A stretch of DNA of 64,000 nucleotides from Dendrophyllia cribrosa (GCA_024195265.1 JAJLRJ010000006.1:29566564-29630563); one strand, 5' to 3'. Positions 45,301-56,390 are shown, counted from the stretch's first letter. The notes: generated by a model from the letters alone, not told the origin. Made by a program: numbers and translations.

Positions 45301-48195
45301 AACAAGATCTACAAACAGTTTCAAACATGACATTTTTGCCAAGTGCTAATGATCAGCTAAAGCAAAGATTTAATTACATTGTTTTAGTTTCACGGATGCT
45401 GGTGGAGTATTTTGATGCTTTCCAACCACTGAAGGATGTATGCATACAACATATACCCCACAAGTACTCAAAGGAGATGTCGGAGAAGTCTGTTAAGGTA
45501 AATAAATAATTTGATGATTGTATGCATGAATCAATTTCAAAAGCAATAATTATTGTAATAATTTTGTATAGCTACAGCTAGTGTGCCTTGGTTATTCTGA
45601 TTGCAAAGTTGTTTTCCCCAAACATGGCAAGCATCTTAACTGTTTCAAATGTGTTTGACTTTTCCCTCATATTAATTTAAAAAAAAGGCTTGTAATAATT
45701 GAACTTCCTTAATGTACATGGGCATTTAACAATAAATGAAAAAATAAAACAGATGCATTTTTGAAACCCGACGCATTGGCTGAATTCAATAGATTATGTA
45801 AATCTTCAAGAAGGTATTTGAATCTGCCAAAATGGGTACTCCCCGATAATGTTGTTGTGGCTGTGTGGCCCGCTTCCTGAAACCCGTACCCTATTTCAGA
45901 CCAAAATATGTGATTCTACATACCCCATTTCAGACCTGACCCAAAATTCCATACCCTATTTCAGACTATTAGGAGAGGACCCTGGGAATGTGGTTGGTTC
46001 GGTTTGCGTAAACTCATGGGTAAACATTTTTGGGAAGGGCTTCAAATTCCCAAAGTTAGTCAAGAGATGAATAATAATAATAAAAATAGCTTCTTCTTAA
46101 AACCATACCCTATTTCAGACCAAAATGATCAAAATCTATACCCTATATATATTTCAGACCAAATTGTAAACACAAAGCAACAGATATATTTCCTCTTTCA
46201 AAATAAATCCAACATGTTGTGACATGCATCATATAGCTTCATAGCTTCATACTTCCTTTAAAAAACCCCCATGCCCCTTGGAATTTGCGATGGCCTTAGA
46301 ATTTCCAATATTTTGTGGAACAACACATTGACTCAAACATTTTTCCTAGGTCCCACTTGGTGTCATTTTCAAGAATGAGAACAAAAATGAAGACATGCTT
46401 ACCATTCTGCAACAATTTCACACATACCTTCCCCGTAAAGCTGATGGTGGATATGAGCCTCAACTATTTGCAGGAGATCAACTCACAGTTGAGAGGGCAG
46501 TTAATGTTATCGCCTCGGTTGCTAATGGCTACACTCCCCAGGATCGTCTAGAAGGAATTACCTTACAACTGGGTGATTGGCATGCTGGAGTTAAGATTCT
46601 GTCTGTAAGTTAAATATTTTTCAGTACATGTATCCGTATATCCTGGAAATCTTGAGTATTTTTTATACACTGTGTAATGTACAGCTGTATATCAATGACA
46701 GAGAAATTAAGACTACAGAATATTGAAAAAAAAATCAAGCCTTAGATTCATGTGAAAATTTTGAAAGTGGGTTAATATTATATTGAAAGTGATTTTACCG
46801 GCTGCTTATTTTGTGTCAAGACATTATTTTGACTCATCACTCAGTGGAGGGATGAGTGTTTATTGAGCCAAAGAAATGTCTGTGCACACTGAATATGCCA
46901 TGCCTGTTTATTAAATTTGTAGGTGGCATGCATCAGGGTTAAACACTTTTTTCTTTCTTCTTCAACAGCTTATCTTCAAGAAGTTCTTCTCTGGAAAATC
47001 TGAGAGTGACAACTGTACACTAAATTCTGACCGTACCCTGATCAATCGGAGGAATGTAAAGTCTGATCCACACACTGCTTACCGTGCTGATAGGGACTTC
47101 ACGCTTCTTGTACTGAAGTCAAGAGTTATTGCTGCTGCAAAGTCAGTACTTGGGTTTACAGACAAAGGAAGCCAACCATCCAAATTTCCTCTACCTGCAG
47201 ACACCACCAAGCAGCCTAAAGTTACAAGATTGCAGTACTTACACAAAGCTGCCTCGTTAATCGTTGATAAATTTGTGTTCGACGATGATTCTGTCAACAG
47301 GCTGCTTGATGACATCTTGACTAATCAACAAACACAAGATGTACAAGCTCAACAGGATCGCACTGCGGATGGTAGATTTCCATGCCGATTTCCTGGGTGC
47401 CAACTTTCATTTAAGTTTGATGGTGCAAGTAGGAGAAGACACGAAGCAACACATGACCCTCCCCCAGATGTTCCCGGTGCTCCATCTGAAGGCCAGACAG
47501 ATTCGGACCAGTCAAACCCTGAACCAAGCAAGACCACTGATGATGTGTACAATTACAACTGTGCCTTATTAGCAGATGGGTTGTTCTTTGTCAATTTCTT
47601 AGATGCTGTTAAAGAGGGAGATGGCATGAGGCTAATGCGTCAATACAAATACATGTTGCTGTACTGCAAAGCTGATGGGCAATCCAGTAACAAGTATGCA
47701 CTGGAGTGTCTTTATCAATCCTTTCTTGTACACTCCCTTCTTTCTCCAAGAGAAAGTGAGAAGTTTGTTTGGAATCGCGGTGTAAACAATAAAGGGGGGA
47801 GAGGGAACAACATTCCAGATGACTTGGAAGTGGAGCACTCTAACTGTTTTCTCAAGGGTGGCGCTAGGAATTGTGGGCCGAATGTTACAGAGAAGGCAGT
47901 ACAGCGCATTTGCCATTCAGAGAGTGGGTCAAGAACCATGACAGTCAATGTGAACCAATGTCTAAACAGCATTCGTGGGTCTGGAAGACACACCAGTAGT
48001 TCATTGGAGAATGACCTCGAGGAATTGCTTAAGCGAATTCAACAAACAGATGTGTTTACTGAGAATCCCGGCCGATCTTACCGTTGCTTTACTGACTTTG
48101 CAAGAGACCCATTCAAGAAATTGAACATGTCATCCTTGTATCATTGGATAAACCAACACAAGAAAAACATTCTTCATGGAAATAGGGCACGATAA
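42397..48195 (+). CDS. Academ-type transposase with DUF6589 core and inserted C2H2 finger
   Basis: Exons 42397-43509, 44877-45497, 46350-46604 and 46969-48195. Donors are GAG/GTAGGA, AAG/GTAAAT and TCT/GTAAGT; acceptors are TTTAAG, CCTAG and TTCAACAG. All introns are phase 0. The result is 1071 codons without a lesion. N-terminus: C13-x2-C16...C59-x2-C62 zinc-binding (ZAD-like) domain, then a basic cluster (PRTKRLRR, 92-99) and a Ser/Pro-rich linker. Core: FDNIDFE (about 469-475), AGDQLTVER (about 619-627) and DLEVEHSN (about 948-955). The acidic residues D470, D621 and E952 are candidate catalytic DDE residues. A C2H2 finger (C802, C807, H821, H825) lies between the second D and the E. SDPHTAYRADRDF and WNRGVNNKGGRGNNIP are DUF6589-like landmarks. 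Role: excision and integration of the element. Confidence 0.87.
43777..44244. mobile_element. PIF/Harbinger-type MITE in transposase intron 1 (outer copy)
   Basis: Ends read GGGTACGTTCCTTTGGGAA (left) and, reverse-complemented, GGGTGCGTTCCTTTGGGAAC (right). The flanking duplication is TAT (43774-43776, 44245-44247). The first bases match the terminal repeat of the autonomous Harbinger element at 33518 (GGGTGCGTT.CTTT). Internally it is an imperfect palindrome rich in GATC and GGATCA. It is interrupted by a second, related MITE at 44004-44186. Confidence 0.8.
44004..44186. mobile_element. 183-bp palindromic MITE nested in the outer MITE
   Basis: The left end GAGTGCATTCCTTTGGGATG and the right end (reverse complement GGGTGCGTTCCTTTGGGATG) extend as a nearly full-length palindrome centred near 44095. 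TTG flanks it (44001-44003, 44187-44189), the same 3-bp duplication as the Harbinger element in this window. The two arms would form a long hairpin. Confidence 0.8.
45880..46165 (+). repeat. Dispersed CCCTATTTCAGACC motif in transposase intron 2
   Basis: The motif CCCTATTTCAGACC or a one-step variant occurs about five times (45889, 45926, 45953, 46108, 46138) with irregular spacing, most often after TA. No coding meaning. It looks like remains of a short repeat family. Confidence 0.6.
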
Positions 48196-49959
48196 TTTTA
48201 ATATTATCCTGTTTGCTTTAATCATGGTATGACTGGGGTGTGGCAGAAAGTGTTTGTGGGCAAAAAGCTATATAATTACACATTTAAACATGCAGTAATG
48301 CTTACACGGGTACATGCAAAACGTTTCAATATGTCATTCAACTGTACAGAAAAAGATGGCGGCTGTACATTTTACCACAATACCTTGCGCACCTAACACA
48401 ACCAATAGGCACATAGAAACCCATGTTTTTTTGAGAAATTTGTTTGCATTAACAACATTGTGTATGCTAATTTTGAATTTTTAAGAACTTTTCTTTACAT
48501 TTTTATGAGCATTTTTAGGGTTTTTGTGCATTAAGTAAGAATGATGGGTAAATGCACCAGTCGCCATCTTTTTTGGTACGTCTTTGGAGGGGCACTTTCT
48601 GCTTACCCCTAACCCTGAAGTCTAAGAGGGATATGTTAACTTAAGTACATGTAGATGCAGTAAGTTGTGTTAATCCAGAAAATATCTATACCCCATGCCA
48701 CCACACAGGGTCATTGGAAATTCCAAGGAGGAGGAGGAGGGGTCAACGACAAAACTTTTACGAGTGAACTACACTGTAGTTCAGTTAAATTAAAACCCTC
48801 TGTGGAGAGAGTAGGGATATTTTCTGGAACAGCACATTGCTTTATATGACTTTAGTTTAATTTTAAATGAAGACACTCAAACCCCAAGATTTGGAATGTA
48901 AATAATTATATATATTTATCTCTTTGTACATATTTTGACCATGAGACCACTAGGCTGTTAACATGAAATTCATTTGATTATATACCTTAGATTCCCTCTA
49001 TATACAATGTTATATGTTATGGAGATCTGTTTACTGTTGTTAACCTCCCCCCCCCCCACCCCCCGTTTTAATGGGACTATGAGGATTTCAGTGTTATGGT
49101 TGTTGGGAATGGAGATCTGGTTATTGTTGTTAACCCCCCCCCCCCCCCCCTACTTTAATGGGACCATGAGCATTTCATTGTTATGGTTGTTGGGAATGGG
49201 GTTCTGTTTATTGTTGTTAGCCTCCCCCCCCCACCCCACTTTTAATGGGACTATGAGCATTTCAGTGTTATGGTGGTTGGGAATGGGAATTTTTATGTTT
49301 ACTGTTGTTATCCCCCCCCCCCCCCCCTCCACACACACACCCCCCTTTCAATGGGACCATGTGTGTCATTATTATTGTATAACTCATAAGCAACCAGAAA
49401 TATATTTTACTTTTGTAACCAAGTGTTTACCAGTCAATTTCAAATAAATTATGCACCAGTTTTCTGATGTTAGTTATTATGCCAGTGAACAAAGATTGTG
49501 TATCTGTTTGAAGAACAAATTAAGTAATCAATGTATTTCAATCTACATAATTTAAAACTTATTTACATTTATCCATGACTTTATCCAGTATTGTGTAGTT
49601 CCAGAAAATATCCATACTTCCCCCATGGACGGTTTCTTGTTTTGCACCCCCCTTCCCCCAGGAAATTCCAGTTTAGCTTCATACTTTTCTTCTAAAAGTT
49701 TGGCTTTTAAGACCACCCCCTCCCCAAAGGAATTTCCAGTGACCTTCTGTGGGGGGAGTATGGATACTTTATGAAACCACACATTCTAAGTTTTAAAATT
49801 CCATGGGAAAAAATGGTAGTCTTTAATGAAAACCACCCAAAAATGTCTGGTATAGATGTACATGTACATACTGTACATATCATATAAATAACAAGAGTAA
49901 ATGCATTTTCTCATTTTACAGCTGTTGATAAGTATTAGTTTTCTACCTTTCAATGTCAC
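48196..49959. other. Intergenic part of the Academ-type element: two MITE-like copies and a minisatellite
   Basis: Between the convergent 3' ends lie two degenerate MITE-like copies, 48674-48827 (TCCAGAAAATATCTATACCC, inverted at its right end) and 49600-49778, and a poly-C minisatellite (49020-49345). A related remnant is in intron 2 or 3 near 46260-46330. No further gene is visible. Confidence 0.6.
49020..49345 (+). repeat. Four-unit poly-C minisatellite, about 88-bp period
   Basis: Units start at about 49021, 49111, 49198 and 49284. Each has TTTACTGTTGTTAACC, a run of 8-17 C, TTTTAATGGGACTATGAG, and TTTCAGTGTTATGGTTGTTG. The C-runs vary in length and are likely to be sequencing-error prone. 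Confidence 0.85.
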
Positions 49960-52336
49960 TTACTCAGATGGAAAACAATAATCTTCAAGTGCAGCTAAGG
50001 CTGCCACTGGTACTTCAAAATTTCCTGATTGTTCATGAGACATATCTCCTGAAATTTCCAGTTGAGACAAGGAAAGGTTGTCTATTGCCAGTTCAAAAAG
50101 GGAGTCATCCTGGAGTAAATCATCCCATTCCCCATTCCATGTATCATCACACTGATCGAGTTCAGTCGATGAGAGATCGCCTTCAAACATCCAGTCATCA
50201 ATCTCAACAATGTCCCCATACACCTGACTCATGAGTTCAATTATTTTATGGGCATGTTTCAAGTCCCATATTTCCACTTTGTCCAAAACATCCTGAACTG
50301 TGAAGATGTTTTCACAATTGTCTAAAACTTGGGCAATTTGAACTTCTGAAAATCCCATAAGAAACTGAGGATCAGTTAATGTCTTAACTTGATCATTGGA
50401 CTTCTTTATCAAACTCATCACCAGTGACTTGCGATAGTTTGTGAGGCACTTACGAAGCGTGTTCTTCTGACTCGGAGTCACAAGCCTGGTGCGCATGGAA
50501 ACACCAGATGCATTTTCATGTACACTGCCAGGGAATCTAGTATAATGTCCACAATCAGATGATCCACATTTGCACTTTCCTGCACAATTGTCACAACACA
50601 AATGAATTGGCTGAGGGTAGCTCACTTCTGATGTGTTGTCAAAATTATTAAGCAGAGTTTTTCGCCTGCAGTCTTCAGTTTTCACGTATTGTTTCATGTC
50701 TCTGTCCACATGATTCAGTAGAATTCCTTGATAAACAACAAATGCCACACTTTGTTTACCATCTCTTCCTGCCCGCCCAGTTTCTTGGATGTAAGCTTCT
50801 ATGTTCTTAGATGGCCCAAAATGGATGGTTCTGTAGACACCTTTACAGTCAACGCCCATCCCAAATGCAATGGTTGCTACCAAGACCCTCAGCGCAGAAT
50901 TTTCATCCTGGAAAGCTTGTAGAATTGCATCCTTATTGGCCTGCGGAGTACAAGAATGTAGCATTTCCATAACAACATCTCTTGGATTGTTGCCGGTTTC
51001 ATCCAGGAAAATCTTTTTCCCTAACATTGCTTTAAGGGCTGAGTAGAGAAGTCCACATTGTTTGATTGTTTGACAATATATTATTGTGCGAGTGGCATTT
51101 CTCCCCTGTGTGATAAGTTCCTCGCCCAACCACTGAAAGTAATCTTCTAAGGACCCATCCTTAGGAATGTAGTACACTGAGTATGCTACATTAGGTTTGC
51201 CTGGACTTTCAAAAATCACATGTGGCCTGTCCATCAGCAACACATCCATGATTGTTTTTCTTGTCACTCTGGTTGCTGTGGCTGTCAAAGCAATGATTTT
51301 CACTGACGGGGCAAGAGACCTAAACTCGTGAAGCTCAGAGTAGGTCTCTCGAAATGCTGCCATGCTGTTGGAGTTTGATGTTCCCCTGAAAGAACAGTAA
51401 AGCAACACATTAATTTATAATCTTAAATATATAAAATAACAGTGACACATAAACATGTTTTTAAATACTGAAAATTTAAAATCCTATATACACTAAGAAT
51501 AATATTATTGATAAAATGGATCTAAATTAGTTATAAGAGAAATTGACCATTTAACCACTGAATTAAAAACTAAAAAAACAAATGCCAAGGTGAATAATTT
51601 GCACATAGAATTTTGTTTACAAATATATCATGACTAAAAAGCCAATAAATTAAAGCTAATAAAAGGAAAATAATACAGAAGGAGGTGTATGATGTGCTAC
51701 AGAATTAATTTATTCCTGACCATGCATAAAATAAGCTTACTAAAATATATCACATATCCGTGATAAATTTGTGGTGTGCTTCACCTTTAAATAACGAAAC
51801 ATGGGTCTCAAATAAATACACAGAAATTGAGATATTTTAACTTAATGGAAAGGTTCTCTTTCTCCTTACCACTGTTTAATGACATGAGCCTCATCGACTG
51901 CGATGGCGCACAATTTGGCTGTGTAAATATCGCTCGACAACATTTTTCGCCAGCGTTCATTCTTCAGCCAAGCCTCTGGGGTCCCATAAACAACACTAAA
52001 CCGTCCTTCTTCGAGAGATCTGGCCTCCCCATCTTTCAAATCACTGAGGCTAATGGCAGTGACACCGAGCTTTTTAAGATTTTCCACTTGGTCTTTCATC
52101 AGGTTTACCAGTGGAGAAATGACCACAACAATATGGCCCGTATTGTTGCGTGTCACGTCGAAAACCAACGGCAAAGCTTGATAAACAAGCGATTTCCCGA
52201 ACCCAGTCGGTAGATTTACGAACACATCCATCTTTTTATCCACGAAGTACGCTATAGCCTCTCGCTGATAAGGATTTAAATCGGCAATTTTGAATGTCTC
52301 ACACACTCGTTGAAAGGCCACGCTAGTATCCGCCAT
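49960..52336 (-). CDS. RecQ-like superfamily-2 helicase of the Academ-type element
   Basis: Exons 51870-52336 and 49960-51385 (minus); donor CAGTG/GTAAGG, acceptor TTTCAG, phases match, 630 codons without a lesion. Start chosen at the MADTSVAF ATG (52336); the frame is open farther upstream through the TIR, but that part lies over the terminal repeat. Motifs: LPTGFGKSLVYQ (Walker A, about 42-53), VDEAHVIKQW (DEAH, 148-151), ALTATAT (about 188-194), VATIAFGMGVDCKG and QETGRAGRDGKQS (about 356-368). A RecQ zinc-binding Cys cluster follows (EDCRRKTLL; HLCCDNCAGKCKCG). The acidic C-terminus (about 520-630) is unlike cellular RecQ. It likely unwinds element or target DNA during transposition; the TIR at its promoter side may double as its regulatory region. 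Confidence 0.92.
51386..51869 (-). other. Helicase intron
   Basis: 484 bp, AT-rich, bounded by GTAAGG (51869 downward) and TTTCAG (ending 51386). No coding capacity on either strand. Confidence 0.8.
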
Positions 52337-52430
52337 TTTGTTTGCAGCGTCTCGCGCGAATTTTCCCAAGGTCCAAAGGGCACACTTCCAGGGTTTGGAA
52401 GTGCGCTGTGATTGGTCTACGCAAATTAGT

Positions 52431-52503
52431 GCTCGTTTCAGCAGACGTCGGTGGGGAGGAAACGATTGCGTGACGAGCCATAAGACGTCTGCGAAGGAGG
52501 CTA
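52431..52503 (-). repeat. Right terminal inverted repeat of the Academ-type element
   Basis: Perfect 73-base inverse of 42111-42183. The helicase start codon lies about 95 bases inside its inner edge, so promoter elements probably overlap or adjoin the repeat. Confidence 0.95.
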
Positions 52504-52512
52504 AATCCAAGA

Positions 52513-53355
52513 TGGCCGCCAAGGTTTTTACTCTAGTAGCTATGACAATTTTACCAAATTAGATCGAAAACCAACTTGTCGGTTTCATTTCTATAACATT
52601 TGACCTTGAAAGCTATAAGAAATTAGCTCTTTTAGCTTATTTTTAAGGAATCCTGTCAAAATATGAGTTTCTTAGACGTTGCCATGATAACAAGAAACAA
52701 TGAAAAACGTTTGCACCGGAAACATTCAAATGTTACTTTTCAAGCATATCACGGTCAAAACGTCTGAAAATGTGAAAAATAAGCTTTAGACTGATGTTTA
52801 TTTACGAGTTCTTTGTCAATCTGAGTTATAGAGACAATCTGAGTGACGTCACTTTGTCACGTGATATCTCTTAACAGCTACTCTTCAAAAATTTCTATCA
52901 CCCGAAATCATATTCTAGAGGAATCACAGATTTCAAAAATATACGACAGCCTTTGTCCCCCCGAGTGAGACTGAGCACCCTATTTTTAGGGTCTTGGCCC
53001 ATGGACTATAATCTGCTTTTGGAAAATAATGATAAATTTCCTTTTAGATGAAAACTTTTGTCATTGTTGAAACATTGCTTACCAAAACTGTTGGCATTGA
53101 ACATGAACAAAACTGGGGGTCATTCTGGGATCGTTTTCCCGCGAATTTCGTGGCTTCGCACTTTTATGGAAAGAAAATGTCGCTCACCTTGTACCAATGT
53201 GGAATATATTTTTCCTGGCCAATAAAAAATCATGCATATATTCGAACGCCCACCCCCCACCCCTTCCCCTTCTAAACTTATATAGAAAGCTCTCTGATCA
53301 TACATGCCAGCACAAAATGGATTTGATTGTACGAAAATGACTCATTTAGATCTGC
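52513..53355. other. Non-coding flank with a repeat-like end motif
   Basis: No gene visible. Around 52948-52996 the sequence TTTGTCCCCCCGAGTGAGAC, then GGTCTTGGCCCATGGACTAT, is an inverted, partly matching copy of 37228-37280. An AC/CC-rich run lies at 53250-53270. Confidence 0.45.
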
Positions 53356-53963
53356 TCATATTGTTCCCAATTTAGCGTTCGTGCTTGAAGTAATTGCAGC
53401 CTTGATCCTGTCAAAAGCCTCGCCACTAATTTCCAACAAGTTCGCCATTCGAGTGTGGTTGAGGGGAGCTCCAGCAGCTAATGCGTCAATCGTATAAACT
53501 TCCGCCGTAGCTTCTTGTACTCCTAAAGTCGCTGCAATTTCCCTGTAATTGCGACCATTTATAAATTCCTGGTAAGCTCTCATCTTTGAATTGGAGGGTT
53601 GATTTTTGCCATACATTCTCATAAGGCGGTGTGTTTCCTATGACAAGAAAACAGATTGAGAAGGTGATGAATAGCCGGCAGTGATCATGAGAATTGGGCG
53701 TCAAATGAAAATATTTTTGCACTGTTTATGGGAAAAACGACACTCATTTTTAAAAAACAGCAAACTCGATAAAGTTAGTCAATAAACATACCGGTCTTGG
53801 AACATTCAATGTCTCCCGAAATCTCTACGCTTCTCTCTTCTTTTGAGGTTGCCGAATTCCGAGAACGCTTTCTGACAAAGGGAAAGCGAGACACGTTTTT
53901 AAAATGCGATGTTAATTCATTCTAACGTTAAGACTATCACTAAAATGCTTACCGTTCAGCCAT
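53356..53963 (-). pseudogene. Small three-exon gene with a RecQ-type helix-turn-helix, phase broken
   Basis: Minus-strand exons are proposed at 53953-53963 (ATG), 53792-53871 and 53356-53637, with good sites (GTAAGC; TTTGTCAG; CCG/GTATGT; GTCATAG). Exons 1 and 2 join in one open frame (KRSRNSATSKEERSVEISGD). Exon 3 is open as RAYQEFINGRNYREIAATLG, then VQEATAEVYTIDALAAGAPL, a repeated-helix domain like the HTH found at the C-terminus of some RecQ helicases. The phase entering exon 3 is off by one base relative to this frame, so either an indel breaks the gene or the splice model is wrong. Function unknown; DNA binding is likely from the fold. Confidence 0.45.
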
Positions 53964-54430
53964 GCTTTCGGTATTTCCCGATACTTAGATATTTGTAGCG
54001 ACAGCGAACAATGCTCAAAACAACTTGAAGATCAAGCACGTACGTGTTTTCCTCGCCTGGACCTCCACGCGTGGCACCCCGTGAACTGAGGATATTCTTT
54101 CAAATGAGGTGGCAAAACTGGCTAAAAATGGAATCAATTTACCAGATAAATGCAAGAAGCGATCTTCTCAGTGTATTTTGAAAGGGTTCCGCACATAGGA
54201 TTTCCGTGGCGTTTCGCTTGACAACACAAGATACACAGAACTAAAACAAACCAACGTTTAGAACGAAAACTCCTTCTCACAATCCAGCATTTTAGGAACA
54301 AAATTTGAATTTCGCGCTAAATTACCTTTCAACCAATGAAAAGAAAACTAATTGGATCAGCCTGGATACTCAAATGACTCCCGCTGCACCAAGCCTATTG
54401 TTTTCGCAGTAGTTCTTACGCAAAGCATTA
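53964..54430. other. No recognisable feature
   Basis: Possible promoter region of the minus-strand gene. No frames of note. Confidence 0.3.
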
Positions 54431-56390
54431 CTTAATAAACTGAAGGAAGCCGCCGAGCAAGTTAAGTTGCCGTCGAGTGTGTTCTTTGCAGTCAACAAAC
54501 AGGACGTGCCGAGCGAGTAGGTGCAAACAATTTTCTGACCTGTTATTGAAGCTACTTTTGCGAGACGAGGAGCAGGTTAATCTACTGGATATTGAGACAG
54601 TTGCTTTAGAACAGTGCAATTACCTTCATGAGCAATACAGCGAGCTTGTTGTTGAGAAGACAAAGGGTCCAGAAGTCGCAAAGTTATTCAGTTCCCTGAG
54701 GAAAGGAACTTCACCCTTAGTGGATGATGCTATACAGGATCTTCGTACAGCAAGCACAATTATTGCTGCTTGTGGTGTTAATTCCTTTGGTGGTGGGGAC
54801 AGATGCCCACCTCGAGCATCGTATTTTACTCCACAGAATGAATCACAACACAGGTGGTCTCTTGGCTCAGTTCGTAGATCGTTTTCAAGTTTTACCAGGG
54901 GCTCCGGGTATTCGCACGGTTACTTCAGAGGAAGTCCACGCAGTTACGATCATTTAATTACTGCACCCTTTCCTGACCAGCCACAGGGCTCGGCCAATGA
55001 CAGACACTGATGTCTCCCCTTTTTCTTCTCGTCTGCGAGAAAACATACAAGAATAGCGAAAGTTTGCGAGCCAAAAGTTGATTCTCTGATTACAGGAGGG
55101 CGTGCACATTCCTTTCTCGAAACCTCCTTTGCCTTTCAACCTGCCAAACCACACGTTGGACAGGAAAGAGTCCTCCTTTGTGGACAGCGAGATTTAAAAG
55201 CTTCTGGATCTGCAAGTTATCAGATAGGTACAGGAACGCCCCATCTGTGGTTCCCCTCTGGGGGTTGTGCCCAAAGCCGGAGGAAAACATCGCCTGATTT
55301 TGGACCTGCGGAACATACTATTTCGCCAAGTTGGTTCAGGCGAGCGCGAGATACCTGGCAGTCTGTATTCCCCGATTATGGATGCTACACTTTGTCAACC
55401 ATTTTCCCCTCTCAGACATGCCCAGCTTCATAGCAGGGGTTACTCACTAAGCAGTGGGGATCCTAGAATCGTTATGGTGGAAGATGAACACGAGCAAATC
55501 CGTTCTAACACCAACAGATCAGATTACTTTCCTGGGAACCCAAAGTCCAGTTCTCCACGATTGAAGAAAGGCATTCAATGAGTCCTTCGCAAACGAATTG
55601 CCTCTGCACGGGTTATCGCTTGCATAGCCGGTTAGCGTATTGCCATGGCAAAAGTAATAATGCCTGCCAGGCTGTGCCTGCGGTCCCTATATCGCCTCTT
55701 GCACAGAAAAAGTTATTGGGAACAGTGTATGATATTGCCCGACCTTGAGTGGTACAAAAATGACAAATTTTGGAACTGCCGCATCCTGCACTCCCAGCCA
55801 ATCACCTTACAATTGTTCACCGACACCTCAGACAGTGGCTGGGGAGCCAGCCTCAATGGCAACAGTGCCTTTGGCCTTTGGGATCGTGTAACAGCACGTC
55901 AGTCAATCAACCATCGGGAGTTGTTAGTCGTCCTTCTCGCTTTTCACAGTTTTCGCCCTTTATTACAATCATCAGGGCAATTCCAAGTTATGACAATGTG
56001 TCAACAGCAGCAAATATCAATCACCAGGGTGGTCCAAATCCAGAACTCACCAACCTGACAAGGTCCTAGTGGGCTTATTCCCACAAGCTAGGGATAACCA
56101 TTGTAGCTTCCCATCTTCCCGGGGTAGAAAACAAGAAAGCCGACCTGTTGTCACGTATGCACAGTCACCTAGAGTGGCACCTAAGCAGCACAGTGTTTTG
56201 CTTGCTCGATTGGGTGTGGGGCCCCCACACCATCGATCGTTGAACCACATAGGCAAATCATCAGCTTCCGAGGTACAACAGTCACTTTTACGATCCCGGA
56301 GCTGTGGGAATCGATTGCCTGGCCCAACTCGACTGGGCTTCAGAAAACAACTTTGTGAATCCTCCAAATAATTTAGTCTAGACAACGTTA
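54430..56390 (+). mobile_element. DIRS-like retrotransposon remnant (Gag-like, reverse transcriptase start, RNase H)
   Basis: 54477-55010 is a Gag-like 177-codon frame with a Ser/Gly/Arg-rich end (VRRSFSSFTRGSGYSHGYFR). From 55100 the reverse transcriptase begins: HIPFSKPPLPFNLPN, PICGSPLGVVPKAGGKHR and LILDLRNI. Then the catalytic palm is missing or scrambled. 55600-56070 holds RNase H-like text (LFTDTSDSGWGASLNG; SINHRELLVVLLAFHSF). About 56210-56365 reads a DIRS-like tail (WGPHTIDR, DPGAVGIDCLAQLDWASENN) with stops. No tyrosine recombinase or inverted repeats are visible. Several frameshifts; dead. Confidence 0.75.

Larger units (their letters stand above)
42111..52503. mobile_element. 10.4-kb Academ-type (AcademH-like) DNA transposon, structurally complete
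   Basis: 73-bp perfect terminal inverted repeats (42111-42183 and 52431-52503, beginning TAGCCTCCTTCGCAGACGTC). A perfect 9-bp target duplication AATCCAAGA lies at 42102-42110 and 52504-52512. Inside are a four-exon DUF6589-type transposase gene (+) and a two-exon RecQ-like helicase gene (-), convergent and both open throughout. From memory, Academ elements that carry a helicase (AcademH) pair a DDE transposase of this kind with a superfamily-2 helicase and have target duplications of about 9-10 bp; this copy fits. It sits just 3' of a heavily decayed TE gene and looks much younger than it. Two MITEs in intron 1 show it has itself been a target. Confidence 0.9.

Noticed and set aside
49020..49345. 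CRISPR-like regularly spaced repeats
   Set aside because: The units are head-to-tail minisatellite copies without unique spacers, in a eukaryotic transposon.
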